Source: JBGRQB01 sp041725875
GTDB lineage: Bacteria > Bacteroidota > Ignavibacteria > Ignavibacteriales > Melioribacteraceae
Length of the DNA: 44,173 nt
Assembly: GCA_041725875.1 (NCBI GenBank)
Contig: JBGRQB010000013.1
Span: 1 to 44,173, forward strand
Direction: 5' to 3'
In this document: one piece after another, positions 16,229-24,540 of the stretch
How positions within the stretch are numbered: the stretch's first letter is position 1
Layout: every line of letters begins with the position of its first letter
Made by a program: the position numbers and the translations under genes
The notes under the pieces: model-generated
Told to the model about the DNA's origin: nothing
Seen by the model: the letters and a program-made list of their open reading frames with translations, nothing else
Databases searched by the model: none

Positions 16229-17035
16229 TTAGAATGAATAGTAATCAGATATGACTTCACCAAATGAGAAATATTTTCCCGGATTGTATCCGCTGATCTG
16301 CTTAAAATCGCAGATAAAGTGTGATTGATCAAAATAGCCGGCCATAATTGCCAGTTCAGTAAGAGATAAATCTCTGTTTTTTTGTCGGAGAAAAAGCGTG
16401 TGCTGAAATCTCAGGATTCTGGAAAATTCCTTGGGAGATAACCCGACTTTAGTTTTGAATAAACGCTCCAGTTGTCGTTTGCTCAGACAAACATTTTCCG
16501 CCAGTTTATCAATTTTTGTTTGTCCGCCACTTTTATTTAATATCTGTATGCTTTTTGCCAGTCGCTTATCATACTCTGCGTAGTTTTTCTTAATTCTGCT
16601 AAAAACGAAATCTTCCAAAATCTTTATTCTTTCATAATTTGAAGTTGTTTCAGAAATTTTGTCAGTGAGATTTCGCCCTTCTTTTTTCCAGATATCTTCA
16701 GGAGTTATATAACAATCAGATAATTCTCCTGCAGGAATTTCAAGCACCACACCGGCAGTTTCGGGATAAAGCAACAGAGAAATCACCACTTTACAGCCTG
16801 GTATAAATTGCGAATAAGTTGTTTTTTGTCCACCGACAAACCCGTCGGAAACAACCTCACTTTTATTCTTTTTACCTTTAATAGAGAGTTTATCGCCGGG
16901 AATTATTGTGATTTCCACACAGCCGGTAGGAGGAAGTTTTTCACAATCAGAATATGGCTCCGACACTTCAAGTACACTTATAAATTTTATGTAATCTTTT
17001 AGTATGCCGGTTGGTTTATGGATAAAATAACTCAT
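16229..17035 (-). CDS. AraC-family regulator with DUF6597-like sensory domain
   Basis: The ATG at 17035 (MSYFIHKPTG) is taken; the frame itself opens two codons earlier with TTG. The 268-residue protein has an N-terminal beta-rich domain (about 1-140), with the PPTGCVEITI segment seen in DUF6597 regulators, and a C-terminal AraC helix-turn-helix (about 170-260: LAENVCLSKRQLERLFK and AGYFDQSHFICDFK). It is a soluble, probably ligand-responsive regulator. It lies between the flavodoxin/LysE genes and the VOC gene on the same strand; one of these could be its target, but nothing in the sequence fixes this. Confidence 0.87.
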   Translation of the reverse strand: MSYFIHKPTGILKDYIKFISVLEVSEPYSDCEKLPPTGCVEITIIPGDKLSIKGKKNKSEVVSDGFVGGQKTTYSQFIPGCKVVISLLLYPETAGVVLEIPAGELSDCYITPEDIWKKEGRNLTDKISETTSNYERIKILEDFVFSRIKKNYAEYDKRLAKSIQILNKSGGQTKIDKLAENVCLSKRQLERLFKTKVGLSPKEFSRILRFQHTLFLRQKNRDLSLTELAIMAGYFDQSHFICDFKQISGYNPGKYFSFGEVISDYYSF

Positions 17036-17088
17036 CTTCAAAAATAAGTTTTATTTAATTAACAGAAATTGTAAAAAAGCGACAACCG

Positions 17089-17583
17089 CTAAATTTTTAG
17101 TTCATTAACCCATTTTTCAATTAAATCCCAATTTCTGAAATCTCCCTCTTCCATATTCCCGGTTTTATCTGCTTTTGCCATTTTTCTCCAAATCCATCCG
17201 ATTTTCTGATAATCTACTTTTCCGGCAAAAATACCGGGAGAGTTTTCCGATTTTAAAACTTCTGAAAGTGGATTTATAAATTTTGTGATTTTATCTCTGT
17301 TTTCTGATGATTCTTTTTTTGCAGTTATAGATAATACAAAGAAAGCATTTTTTATTTGACTGAGTTCAGTTGAAAACTTCTTTAGAAAAGTTTTTGTTTC
17401 CGACAGAATTTTATCCATTTTAATTGCAGAACCAAGTATCAGAAAATCATAATTCAAACTTTCCACTTCGGAAATATTTTTTATCTCTGTCTGATGGTTA
17501 TTTTTTTCGAGCAGATCGCCAATAAATTCAGCCACTTCTTTTGTGGAACCATATCCGGTTGCGTAAGCAATTAAAATTTTCAT
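17089..17583 (-). CDS. Flavodoxin-domain protein, HemG-like
   Basis: This 164-residue protein has the flavodoxin fold start MKILIAYATGYGSTKEVAE, where the ATGYGST loop binds the FMN phosphate, a second strand FLILGSAIKMDKI and FFVLSITAKKE. Length and motifs resemble HemG, the menaquinone-dependent protoporphyrinogen oxidase, and related FMN-linked electron carriers. Haem biosynthesis genes are not nearby, so the assignment to that step is open. Its ATG at 17583 follows AGGAAAAACT. The LysE gene ends 15 nt upstream, so the two are likely in one transcript. Confidence 0.8.
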   Translation of the reverse strand: MKILIAYATGYGSTKEVAEFIGDLLEKNNHQTEIKNISEVESLNYDFLILGSAIKMDKILSETKTFLKKFSTELSQIKNAFFVLSITAKKESSENRDKITKFINPLSEVLKSENSPGIFAGKVDYQKIGWIWRKMAKADKTGNMEEGDFRNWDLIEKWVNELKI

Positions 17584-17598
17584 AGTTTTTCCTACAGT

Positions 17599-18219
17599 TT
17601 AGTCTGTAAAAATAACCATAATTCCCAAAATAAATAAGATTAATGCTTTACCGTAGTTTGTGTATAAAATAAATTTCTGATCTGTAATAAATCGGCGCAG
17701 TGAGCCCGAAATAATTGCAATTACGGAAAAAATCACAAATGAAATTCCCATAAAAACAGCACCAAGTAAAAACATCTGTTTAACAAGGTTATCTGAATTT
17801 GTATCGATAAACTGCGGGAAAAACGCTAAAAAAAAGAGGGAAACTTTTGGATTAGTAATATTAAGAATAAATCCTTTTCCAAAAAGTTTCCCAATCGATC
17901 TGTTACTTTGATGAGTTTCACCTTCTACATTATCTTTTCTGTGTAGATAGCTCTGCACAGCAAGATAAATTAAATAAGAAGCACCCAAATATTTTATAAT
18001 CTGATATGCTGTTGGGGAGTTTGCTAAAATCAGAGATAAACCTGATGCGGCAAGTGTTGTGTGTATTATCAGACCGGTAGCCAGTCCCGCAGAGATTGCA
18101 ATACCGTTTCTTGCCCCGTTAACAGCACTTTCCGTCAGGACGTATATATTATCAGGCCCCGGCATTATTGCGAGCAATGCCGTAGAAGTTATAAAGCTTA
18201 GTAAGATTGTTAATTCCAT
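17599..18219 (-). CDS. LysE/RhtB-family amino-acid exporter
   Basis: This 206-residue inner-membrane protein has six predicted helices and the family signature IMPGPDNIYVLTESAVNGARNG near residue 20, followed by the GLATGLIIHT segment. LysE/RhtB proteins export amino acids or related metabolites (lysine, homoserine, threonine). The specificity is not readable. It is followed after 15 nt by the flavodoxin gene and preceded by an AraC regulator ending 66 nt upstream. Confidence 0.9.
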   Translation of the reverse strand: MELTILLSFITSTALLAIMPGPDNIYVLTESAVNGARNGIAISAGLATGLIIHTTLAASGLSLILANSPTAYQIIKYLGASYLIYLAVQSYLHRKDNVEGETHQSNRSIGKLFGKGFILNITNPKVSLFFLAFFPQFIDTNSDNLVKQMFLLGAVFMGISFVIFSVIAIISGSLRRFITDQKFILYTNYGKALILFILGIMVIFTD

Positions 18220-18285
18220 ATTACATCACAAATTAATTTTTGTAAATATGCACAAAAGTGATGATAATATATTAGCAATTAACGA

Positions 18286-19107
18286 TTAAAAATTGTGAAT
18301 TTCTGTTACTTGATTTTTTAATTCGGAAGGAAGCTGACCTGTATGTTTTTTGACAAACCGTGTGAATGTTGCCTGACTATCGAAATTGAGTTGGTATGCA
18401 ATTTCTTTTAATGACAAATCTTCATCCAGAAGCATTCTTTTTATTTCCAGAATTATTCGTTCGTGAATCAACTGCAAAGCTTTTTTTCCTAAACGCAGAT
18501 TCAGTATTTCGTTTAATTGTCGTGTTGAAACATTCAGTTTTTCTGCATAGGTTTTTACTAATCGGCAATCATAAAAGTTTGTTTCCAATAACTCTGTAAA
18601 TCTTAACGATAAAACTTTTGCTTCCGGTGTGTTTTCATTTTTTTGGAGATTAAGAATTTCGTATAAAATCAGATGGAGTTGACTAATACTAATTTCTCTT
18701 TCAAAATTCCCTTTTGTTTCAGATCTCTTCATTAAAAATTTTATGAGAGAAAACATGGCGTTGAATTTTTTTTCTGAAAGAATAGTGTTTGATTCAATTG
18801 CCAGAAGTTTTGAGTAAAGGTTATTTTCTTTGCCGAGCACTCCTTTATTAAACTGAACAACCACTCCTCTGGTTTTATTACTTTTTTTAAGTGAATGAAT
18901 TTGTCCGGGATAAATAAAAGAGATCTGATTTGCTCTGATTTTTTCTTTTTTAAAATCTATTACCTGTTCACCGCCACCTTTATTAAAGAAAATCATTTCG
19001 TAATAATTGTGTCTGTGTGTCTCTGTAAAATCATAATGATTTTTGTAATCGAGCGATTCAAAATTTATAATTCCGTCAAAATTACTATCGTAAGAAGGAA
19101 AACGCAT
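18286..19107 (-). CDS. AraC-family transcriptional regulator (cupin sensor + HTH)
   Basis: This 273-residue protein begins with a cupin-like AraC sensor domain (about 15-140: TETHRHNYYEMIFF...ISFIYPGQIHSL), and a C-terminal AraC helix-turn-helix (about 170-265: KTYAEKLNVSTRQLNEIL and IAYQLNFDSQATFTRFVKK). The His-rich opening is typical of sensors that bind small aromatic or sugar ligands. It is encoded just upstream of the LysE exporter on the same strand, so control of export is plausible. The ATG at 19107 follows GGAGAAACAAG. Confidence 0.88.
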   Translation of the reverse strand: MRFPSYDSNFDGIINFESLDYKNHYDFTETHRHNYYEMIFFNKGGGEQVIDFKKEKIRANQISFIYPGQIHSLKKSNKTRGVVVQFNKGVLGKENNLYSKLLAIESNTILSEKKFNAMFSLIKFLMKRSETKGNFEREISISQLHLILYEILNLQKNENTPEAKVLSLRFTELLETNFYDCRLVKTYAEKLNVSTRQLNEILNLRLGKKALQLIHERIILEIKRMLLDEDLSLKEIAYQLNFDSQATFTRFVKKHTGQLPSELKNQVTEIHNF

Positions 19108-19244
19108 TTCTTGTTTCTCCGGTATCGATCAAAATTTGTAACTCCAATATAAAATTACTTTTCCGTTTTTCAACCCGCATCTATTTTATCTGCTTTAGTA
19201 TAAATTATCCGCTATATTTAGAGGTCTAAAAAATCGAGGTTAAT

Positions 19245-20879
19245 ATGAAACGAAACTTTATTTTACTTCTTTCAATGGCACTGTTTTATTGGGGTTGCAG
19301 CCAGTCTGTTGAAGAGGATATTGCTCAGGCAGAAAAAAGTGTTAGTGTAAAATCACTGGAAGAAAATGTAAAAACACTTTCCTCCGATGATTTTATGGGA
19401 AGAATGCCTTTTACCGAAGGTGAAACAAAAACGATTAATTTTCTTAAAGAAAAATTTGAAGAATTGGGTTTAGAACCGGGAAATAACGGAAGTTATTTTC
19501 AGAATGTGCCAATGGTTGAAATGGAAAGTGTTTCTCCAAAAAAACTTATCCTGAAATCGAAAAAGAAAAAAGTTGTGCTGGATAATTTCAGTGAGTTTTT
19601 AACAACAACCAAACATATTCAGGAAAATGTGAAGATAGAAAACTCTGAAGTTGTTTTTGTCGGGTACGGAATTGTTGCACCTGAATATAACTGGAATGAT
19701 TATGCAGGAATTGATGTAAAAGGAAAAACCGTTTTGGTTCTTGTAAATGATCCGGGTTATGCAACACAAGATGCAGATCTTTTTAAGGGTAATGCAATGA
19801 CTTATTACGGTCGCTGGACTTACAAATATGAAGAAGCTGCGCGCCAAGGTGCTGCTGCTGTTATTGTAATTCACGAAACCGGTGCTGCCGGATATGGATG
19901 GCACGTTTTACAAAATGGCCGTGCAGGTAAAAGTTTATTGTTGGCAAAAGAAAACAAAAACGCTGATTTGTGTAAAATTGAAGCCTGGGTAACAACTGAA
20001 TCAGCAAAAAAAATATTTACCAAAACAAAATATGATTATGACAAAATTATCAAAGATGCTGCTAAACCGGGATTTAAAGCTTTTTCTCTTGGCTTTAAAA
20101 CAAGCATCGAAATGAAAAATAAACTTAAGTTCAACAATTCAAAAAATGTTCTCGCATTTCTTCCCGGTTCAGAAAAGAAGGATGAGTGTATAGTTTATAC
20201 TGCTCACTGGGATCATCTTGGTATCGGACCTGAAGTAAATGGCGACACAATTTATAATGGTTTTGCAGATAACGGAATTCCTTGTGCTTCTATGCTTGAA
20301 ACAGCAAGAGCATTTTCTTCATTAAAACAGAAGCCCAAAAGATCTATTCTTTTCTTGTTTGTAACAGCTGAAGAATCATCTTTACTTGGTTCAAAATATT
20401 ACGCATCCAATCCTGTATTTCCTATAAAGAAGACAGTTGCAAATTTGAACTACGAGTTATTCCTTCCGATGGGAAGAATGAAAGATGTTACAATTACAGG
20501 TTTTGGTCAGTCAGATTTAGAAAAGTATGTTGAGCAGGCTGCAAAGCTTCAGGACAGATACATTGTAGCGGAACCATTCCCTGAAAATGGAATGTATTTC
20601 AGATCAGATCATTTCAGTTTTGCAAGAGCAGGCGTTCCTTCACTTTTTGTTAAGGGATGGTCAGACAGCAGAACGCATGGAAAAGAGTGGGCGCAAAACC
20701 AGATTAAAAATTACTGGAAAACCATGTATCACAAACCGGCAGATCAATACAGAACCGGACTAGATTATTCCGGTAATGCAGAAGATGCAAAATTATTTTT
20801 CCGAATCGGAATGATGATTAGTGAAGCAGATCAAATGCCTCAGTGGAGTGAAAAATCAGAATTTAAACATTTAAGATAA
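19245..20879 (+). CDS. M28-family metallopeptidase lipoprotein with PA domain
   Basis: This 544-residue protein has a lipoprotein signal (YWGC at about 17-20), a PA insert (about 120-270) and a C-terminal M28 Zn-aminopeptidase domain. The co-catalytic ligands are recognisable: H321 in TAHWDHLG, D342 in NGFADNG, catalytic E376 with ligand E377 in TAEES, E404 in NLNYE, and H456 in RSDHFSF. Two features are atypical: the D342 motif reads ADNGIPCA where relatives have xDNASGxA, and the usual Asp ligand is E404. It probably trims peptides in the periplasm or at the cell surface. The ATG at 19245 follows GAGG. Confidence 0.88.
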   Translation: MKRNFILLLSMALFYWGCSQSVEEDIAQAEKSVSVKSLEENVKTLSSDDFMGRMPFTEGETKTINFLKEKFEELGLEPGNNGSYFQNVPMVEMESVSPKKLILKSKKKKVVLDNFSEFLTTTKHIQENVKIENSEVVFVGYGIVAPEYNWNDYAGIDVKGKTVLVLVNDPGYATQDADLFKGNAMTYYGRWTYKYEEAARQGAAAVIVIHETGAAGYGWHVLQNGRAGKSLLLAKENKNADLCKIEAWVTTESAKKIFTKTKYDYDKIIKDAAKPGFKAFSLGFKTSIEMKNKLKFNNSKNVLAFLPGSEKKDECIVYTAHWDHLGIGPEVNGDTIYNGFADNGIPCASMLETARAFSSLKQKPKRSILFLFVTAEESSLLGSKYYASNPVFPIKKTVANLNYELFLPMGRMKDVTITGFGQSDLEKYVEQAAKLQDRYIVAEPFPENGMYFRSDHFSFARAGVPSLFVKGWSDSRTHGKEWAQNQIKNYWKTMYHKPADQYRTGLDYSGNAEDAKLFFRIGMMISEADQMPQWSEKSEFKHLR

Positions 20880-21299
20880 ATTTTGCCGACTGGAATTTTT
20901 CAGTCGGCAATTTTTTTTTGCAAATGCCAAAACATTTCCGTCACTATCCATAACATAACCCGCGGTGTGTTCCCAGCTCCGTTTCTGCAATTTTGATAAT
21001 TCAGTAAATCCCAAATCTGTTGCTTTATTTAAAAACTTATCAGGGTTTTCTACTACAAAATAAAGTTCACATTTTGGAATTCCTGTTGCTTTATCGGGGT
21101 GCGGCACAGATGTTTCAAATATTTTATTAATTCCGCTGTTCGGCATTAATCCGAGTTTAATTTTTTCACTTAACATAAATTCTGTCATTCCCGGCACGTG
21201 AAGAACCGGTTCAACAGAAAATAATTCAGAATACAAATCTTTTGATTTTTCCTGATCTTTAACGTAAAAAATCATATAGAGTTCCGAATGATTAATCAT
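20871..21299 (-). CDS. VOC family protein
   Basis: This 142-residue glyoxalase-superfamily protein has the modules LYMIFYVKDQEKSKDLYSEL and GYVMDSDGNVLAFAKK. Its ATG overlaps the stop of the NimA-like gene (ATGA, 21296-21299), so the two are translationally coupled. After AFAKK, where relatives normally stop, about 13 further residues are encoded by the terminator hairpin at 20883-20910, and the stop overlaps the last codons of the convergent M28 gene. The tail therefore looks like an accidental extension. The substrate is unknown; a detoxification or resistance role would fit its partner. Confidence 0.85.
   Translation of the reverse strand: MINHSELYMIFYVKDQEKSKDLYSELFSVEPVLHVPGMTEFMLSEKIKLGLMPNSGINKIFETSVPHPDKATGIPKCELYFVVENPDKFLNKATDLGFTELSKLQKRSWEHTAGYVMDSDGNVLAFAKKNCRLKNSSRQNLS
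20883..20910. terminator. Terminator of the M28 peptidase gene
   Basis: The stem TTGCCGACTG/CAGTCGGCAA is followed by nine T on the plus strand, 4 nt after the M28 stop. It lies inside the 3' end of the opposing VOC reading frame. Confidence 0.85.
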
Positions 21300-21763
21300 A
21301 TATTTGATTTCCCGGTAAGGTGTTCAATTTCTATTTTATAAACGCCTGTATGGTGTTCATCGTTTTGAATATACTTTTCCCCTTTTTCTTCATGTCCGGC
21401 AGAATATTTTTTCAGTAAATCTCTTAAAGCAAAAATTTTTTCTTCTTCAAATACTTCTGAAATTTTTCCAAAAGCAATTACGCTTTCATATTTTGTGCTG
21501 AACTGATTTGGAATTACTTCAGATTTTCCCACAACACAAAAAGAGACTTTATTGTTAAACTTGAAGTTATCTATTTTGTGTCCGGACTCAACAAAGCAGT
21601 GGAAATAAATTTTATTTTCAGTTAAAACATAATTAAGCGGAACTCCGTACGCGTAACCGTTTTCTCCTGTGGAAGATAAAACGCCAAACTCTCCGTTTGT
21701 TAAAATTTCAACAGCTTTTTCATCTGAAATTGCGCGGTCTTTTCTTCGTATCTCGTAGAACAT
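21296..21763 (-). CDS. Pyridoxamine 5'-phosphate oxidase-like flavin protein (NimA-like)
   Basis: This 155-residue protein has the split-barrel FMN-binding fold of the NimA branch of PNPOx-like proteins: MFYEIRRKDRAI at the start, then GEFGVLSSTGENGYAYGVPLNY and IYFHCFVESGHKIDNFK, with His in the NimA position. NimA proteins reduce 5-nitroimidazoles to inactive amines; many relatives only bind flavin or haem. Resistance is a family-level possibility, not shown here. The ATG at 21763 follows GGAGGAAAT. It is the first gene of a two-gene unit with the overlapping VOC gene. Confidence 0.85.
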   Translation of the reverse strand: MFYEIRRKDRAISDEKAVEILTNGEFGVLSSTGENGYAYGVPLNYVLTENKIYFHCFVESGHKIDNFKFNNKVSFCVVGKSEVIPNQFSTKYESVIAFGKISEVFEEEKIFALRDLLKKYSAGHEEKGEKYIQNDEHHTGVYKIEIEHLTGKSNI

Positions 21764-21843
21764 ATTTCCTCCGGATTAAATTTTATTCATTCCAAGAATA
21801 CATTTATAAATCTGAAAATTCCAGAGGAAATATTTTTTATTTG

Positions 21844-23808
21844 TTAAAACAGAAGTTCAAATCCGGCTCTTATTTTTCTTCCTTTATTTGGTACTCCGTA
21901 TATCATTGCAGAATTTACAGTGTAAAATTCTTCATCAAATAAATTATTAACATGTAAGTTCAAATGAAGTTTTGGAGTAAAGGAATATTTAATTTTTGTA
22001 TTAACAACAATGTAGGAATCCTGATCTTTCACAGTTTCAGTTTTTTCTCTGAAGAAAGAATTAATGTTAAAATTGATTTTTTTATACTTCAGATTAACTG
22101 CTGCAGAAAAGAAATTTTCAGGTACGGTGTCATCTCGTTCAAACAGGTGTGTGTAGCTTCCGGTGATATCTAAAAATTTTGCTATTTTCAAATTGATTTC
22201 AGATTCAATTCCGGATCGGTGAATCGTTTTATCAATCTGCGTATACTGCGGAGCGTTAAGAGGATTTTCAGGAATGTCGGGACGCTCATCACCCAGAATT
22301 ATTAAATTGGAAATATCGTTTTTGAAGTAAGTTATGTTACATAAAAAATCTTTGTTATTATAAGTGTAAGAGAATTCATAAGTACGAATTTTTTCCGGAT
22401 CAAGATCGGGATTACCAATTCGTGTAGGAACATTTTTATTATACAACTCAATATAATTAGGCGCTCTGAATGCTTCGCCGTACATAACTTTAAATACCGA
22501 GTTAAATTTAGTTTCATAAATTGCAGAGAATCTCGGACTGAAAGTACTTCCAAAATCATTGTAATTATCAAAACGGATTCCGGCAAAAATTCGCAGCGCA
22601 GAATTTATTTCCCAACGACTCTGAACATATCCGCCGATTATAAATCTTTTTTCATCAGGTATGTATAAGATACTCTGATCGTCAATTAATTTAATTGTAC
22701 CGTATGGAGTTAAGTTTAACGGATGATGACTAAAGAGAGATTCTATTTTCTGGAAGCCCGTACTTTCAAAAAAGAAACCTGATAAAATATTCAAATTTTT
22801 AGAAACCGTGTAATCAACTTCTGCATTAAATCTTCCTTTAAAAGATTCGAGCTGGGGTCCGCCTATAAAATTTTGTTTAAACGGACCAACACCTGCCGGA
22901 GTCAGCAAAAACTTTTCATCAAGTTTATCAAACATTGCAGATGTATTTAACCGCAGATTAACCTTCTTGGAAAATTTGTGATCGTAAAAAAGATTAGCAA
23001 TTGTCAGAGAACTTTTTTGTCTGTTAGTATTATTTTCAATATCGCCAAATACAAAAAAATTTTCTCTAAATTTTACATAGTGACTTAAAATCATTTTGAA
23101 ACTTTTATACTTTATCTGCAGCGATGCTGTTAATCCGCTTTCAGGATCGTTTGTTTCTATCAGGTTTCCTCTTTCATCAAATACGTTTGAGTAATCTTCT
23201 CCTCTGTCTTCATAATACTCTGCAAATCCGGTTACTTTTATTTCATCTATATTGTTAGTAAAATTAGCTGAAAACTCTTTTCTTTTATAACTTCCGGCAT
23301 TTACCGTAATTTTATTTTTTTCAACTCCGGTAATAACATTTATAACTGCAAGAAACGCATTAGCTCCATATATTGCAGAACCGGGTCCCCTGATAATTTC
23401 CACCTGTTTTATATTTGCAGAAGAAATATGCGGAATAACTCTCATTGTTCCGCCAGTAAAAAGACTGTTAACCGGCACGCCGTTAAGTAAAATTAAAACC
23501 GATTCGGAAGTGGCTGTTGAGCGTCCTCTTACAGAAATTCTGTAATGTGCTCCATCAACATCTCTTGTAACAACAAATCCGGGAATATAATTCAGAAACT
23601 CAACAAGATTTTGAAAACCAAGTTGTTCTATTTCTTTACCGGAAATTAGACTGACACTTGAGGGAGCGGTTAAAAGTGATTCTGAGGTATGACTGGCAAC
23701 TCTTACCGGAATACTCATTAATTCTTCTATGGAAAGATTTCTGTAATCTACTTGTTGTGAAAAAGTGAAAGATATGGCAAAAAGGCAAACTGCAAAAAAA
23801 CGATTCAT
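21844..23808 (-). CDS. TonB-dependent receptor (vitamin/siderophore type)
   Basis: This 654-residue outer-membrane receptor has a signal peptide (about 1-18), then a plug domain (about 45-165) with SVSLISGKEIEQLGF, VLILLNGVPVN and IIRGPGSAIYGANA, and a barrel ending in FELLF. Unlike the receptor at 12519 it lacks the carboxypeptidase-like domain, resembling BtuB- and siderophore-receptor-type proteins. No cobalamin riboswitch fits in the 63-nt upstream gap. The ATG at 23808 follows GGAAGG. It may be read through from the two genes upstream on the same strand. Confidence 0.9.
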   Translation of the reverse strand: MNRFFAVCLFAISFTFSQQVDYRNLSIEELMSIPVRVASHTSESLLTAPSSVSLISGKEIEQLGFQNLVEFLNYIPGFVVTRDVDGAHYRISVRGRSTATSESVLILLNGVPVNSLFTGGTMRVIPHISSANIKQVEIIRGPGSAIYGANAFLAVINVITGVEKNKITVNAGSYKRKEFSANFTNNIDEIKVTGFAEYYEDRGEDYSNVFDERGNLIETNDPESGLTASLQIKYKSFKMILSHYVKFRENFFVFGDIENNTNRQKSSLTIANLFYDHKFSKKVNLRLNTSAMFDKLDEKFLLTPAGVGPFKQNFIGGPQLESFKGRFNAEVDYTVSKNLNILSGFFFESTGFQKIESLFSHHPLNLTPYGTIKLIDDQSILYIPDEKRFIIGGYVQSRWEINSALRIFAGIRFDNYNDFGSTFSPRFSAIYETKFNSVFKVMYGEAFRAPNYIELYNKNVPTRIGNPDLDPEKIRTYEFSYTYNNKDFLCNITYFKNDISNLIILGDERPDIPENPLNAPQYTQIDKTIHRSGIESEINLKIAKFLDITGSYTHLFERDDTVPENFFSAAVNLKYKKINFNINSFFREKTETVKDQDSYIVVNTKIKYSFTPKLHLNLHVNNLFDEEFYTVNSAMIYGVPNKGRKIRAGFELLF

Positions 23809-23871
23809 AGATATTCCTTCCTGAATTTTCCAGAATTATCGAAAAAATTTCTACTAATTATATCTGCACTG

Positions 23872-24537
23872 CTAAAATTTGCTGCTCAGTTCCAAAACTT
23901 CGTCAAGAACATAAATACGTGATTTAAGATCGGGATAATCTTTTAATGAGTTAATCATTGCCTGTGCAACTCTGTAACCTTTTATTGGCGCATATTTTCT
24001 CAGAAAAGGCAAAACAGGAATCAGTTTCTGCAAAGCTTTAATTGTAAACTGCTCTGCTCTTCTTCTCTCTTTTCTGTGTCCGTCCAAAACAGAAGGCTTT
24101 AAGATTCTGATAATTTGAAAATCGAGTCCCAAAACAACCTGATCAAGTTGTCCTTTCATTTGCGAGTAAAATATTTGTGATTCGGGATTTGCCCCTGCCG
24201 AAGAGATTAAAACATAAGCCGGAATATTATTTTTACACGCTGCTTCTGCAAAATTGTACTGATAAGTATAATCGATTTTAAACTGCTCATTTTTTGATCC
24301 GGCAACTTTTAATGTTGTTCCCATACAGGAAAACAAAACATCGCCGGTGAGGTTTTTCTGCCATTCCTCCTGATTATCAAAATCAATTACAAATTCTTCT
24401 ACTTTGGCGTGATCAATTTCTGCTGGTCTTCTGACAAACATTTTCACTTTTTCAAATTCGTCATCACTTATAAGAAGATTAACAAGCTTACTCCCTACAA
24501 GTCCCGTGGCTCCAATAATACAGGCTGTTTTACTCAA
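23872..24537 (-). CDS. NAD(P)-binding Rossmann-fold protein (HTATIP2/YbjT-like)
   Basis: This 221-residue protein starts with the dinucleotide-binding motif IIGATGLVGSKLV (GxxGxxG), followed by FVRRP and FSCMGTT, and has a conserved YSQMKGQLDQ segment with the Tyr-x3-Lys spacing of short-chain dehydrogenases. It belongs with atypical SDR proteins of the HTATIP2/YbjT group, whose substrates are mostly unknown. The start codon is TTG at 24537: no ATG precedes the Rossmann motif, the first internal Met is at residue 33, and AGGAAA stands 8 nt before it. It begins 3 nt after the stop of the metallophosphoesterase gene, so they form an operon. Confidence 0.83.
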   Translation of the reverse strand: MSKTACIIGATGLVGSKLVNLLISDDEFEKVKMFVRRPAEIDHAKVEEFVIDFDNQEEWQKNLTGDVLFSCMGTTLKVAGSKNEQFKIDYTYQYNFAEAACKNNIPAYVLISSAGANPESQIFYSQMKGQLDQVVLGLDFQIIRILKPSVLDGHRKERRRAEQFTIKALQKLIPVLPFLRKYAPIKGYRVAQAMINSLKDYPDLKSRIYVLDEVLELSSKF

Positions 24538-24540
24538 AAT

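Noticed and set aside
23809..23871. Cobalamin riboswitch before the TonB receptor
   Set aside because: The gap is only 63 nt and lacks a B12-box-like sequence; a riboswitch needs about 200 nt.
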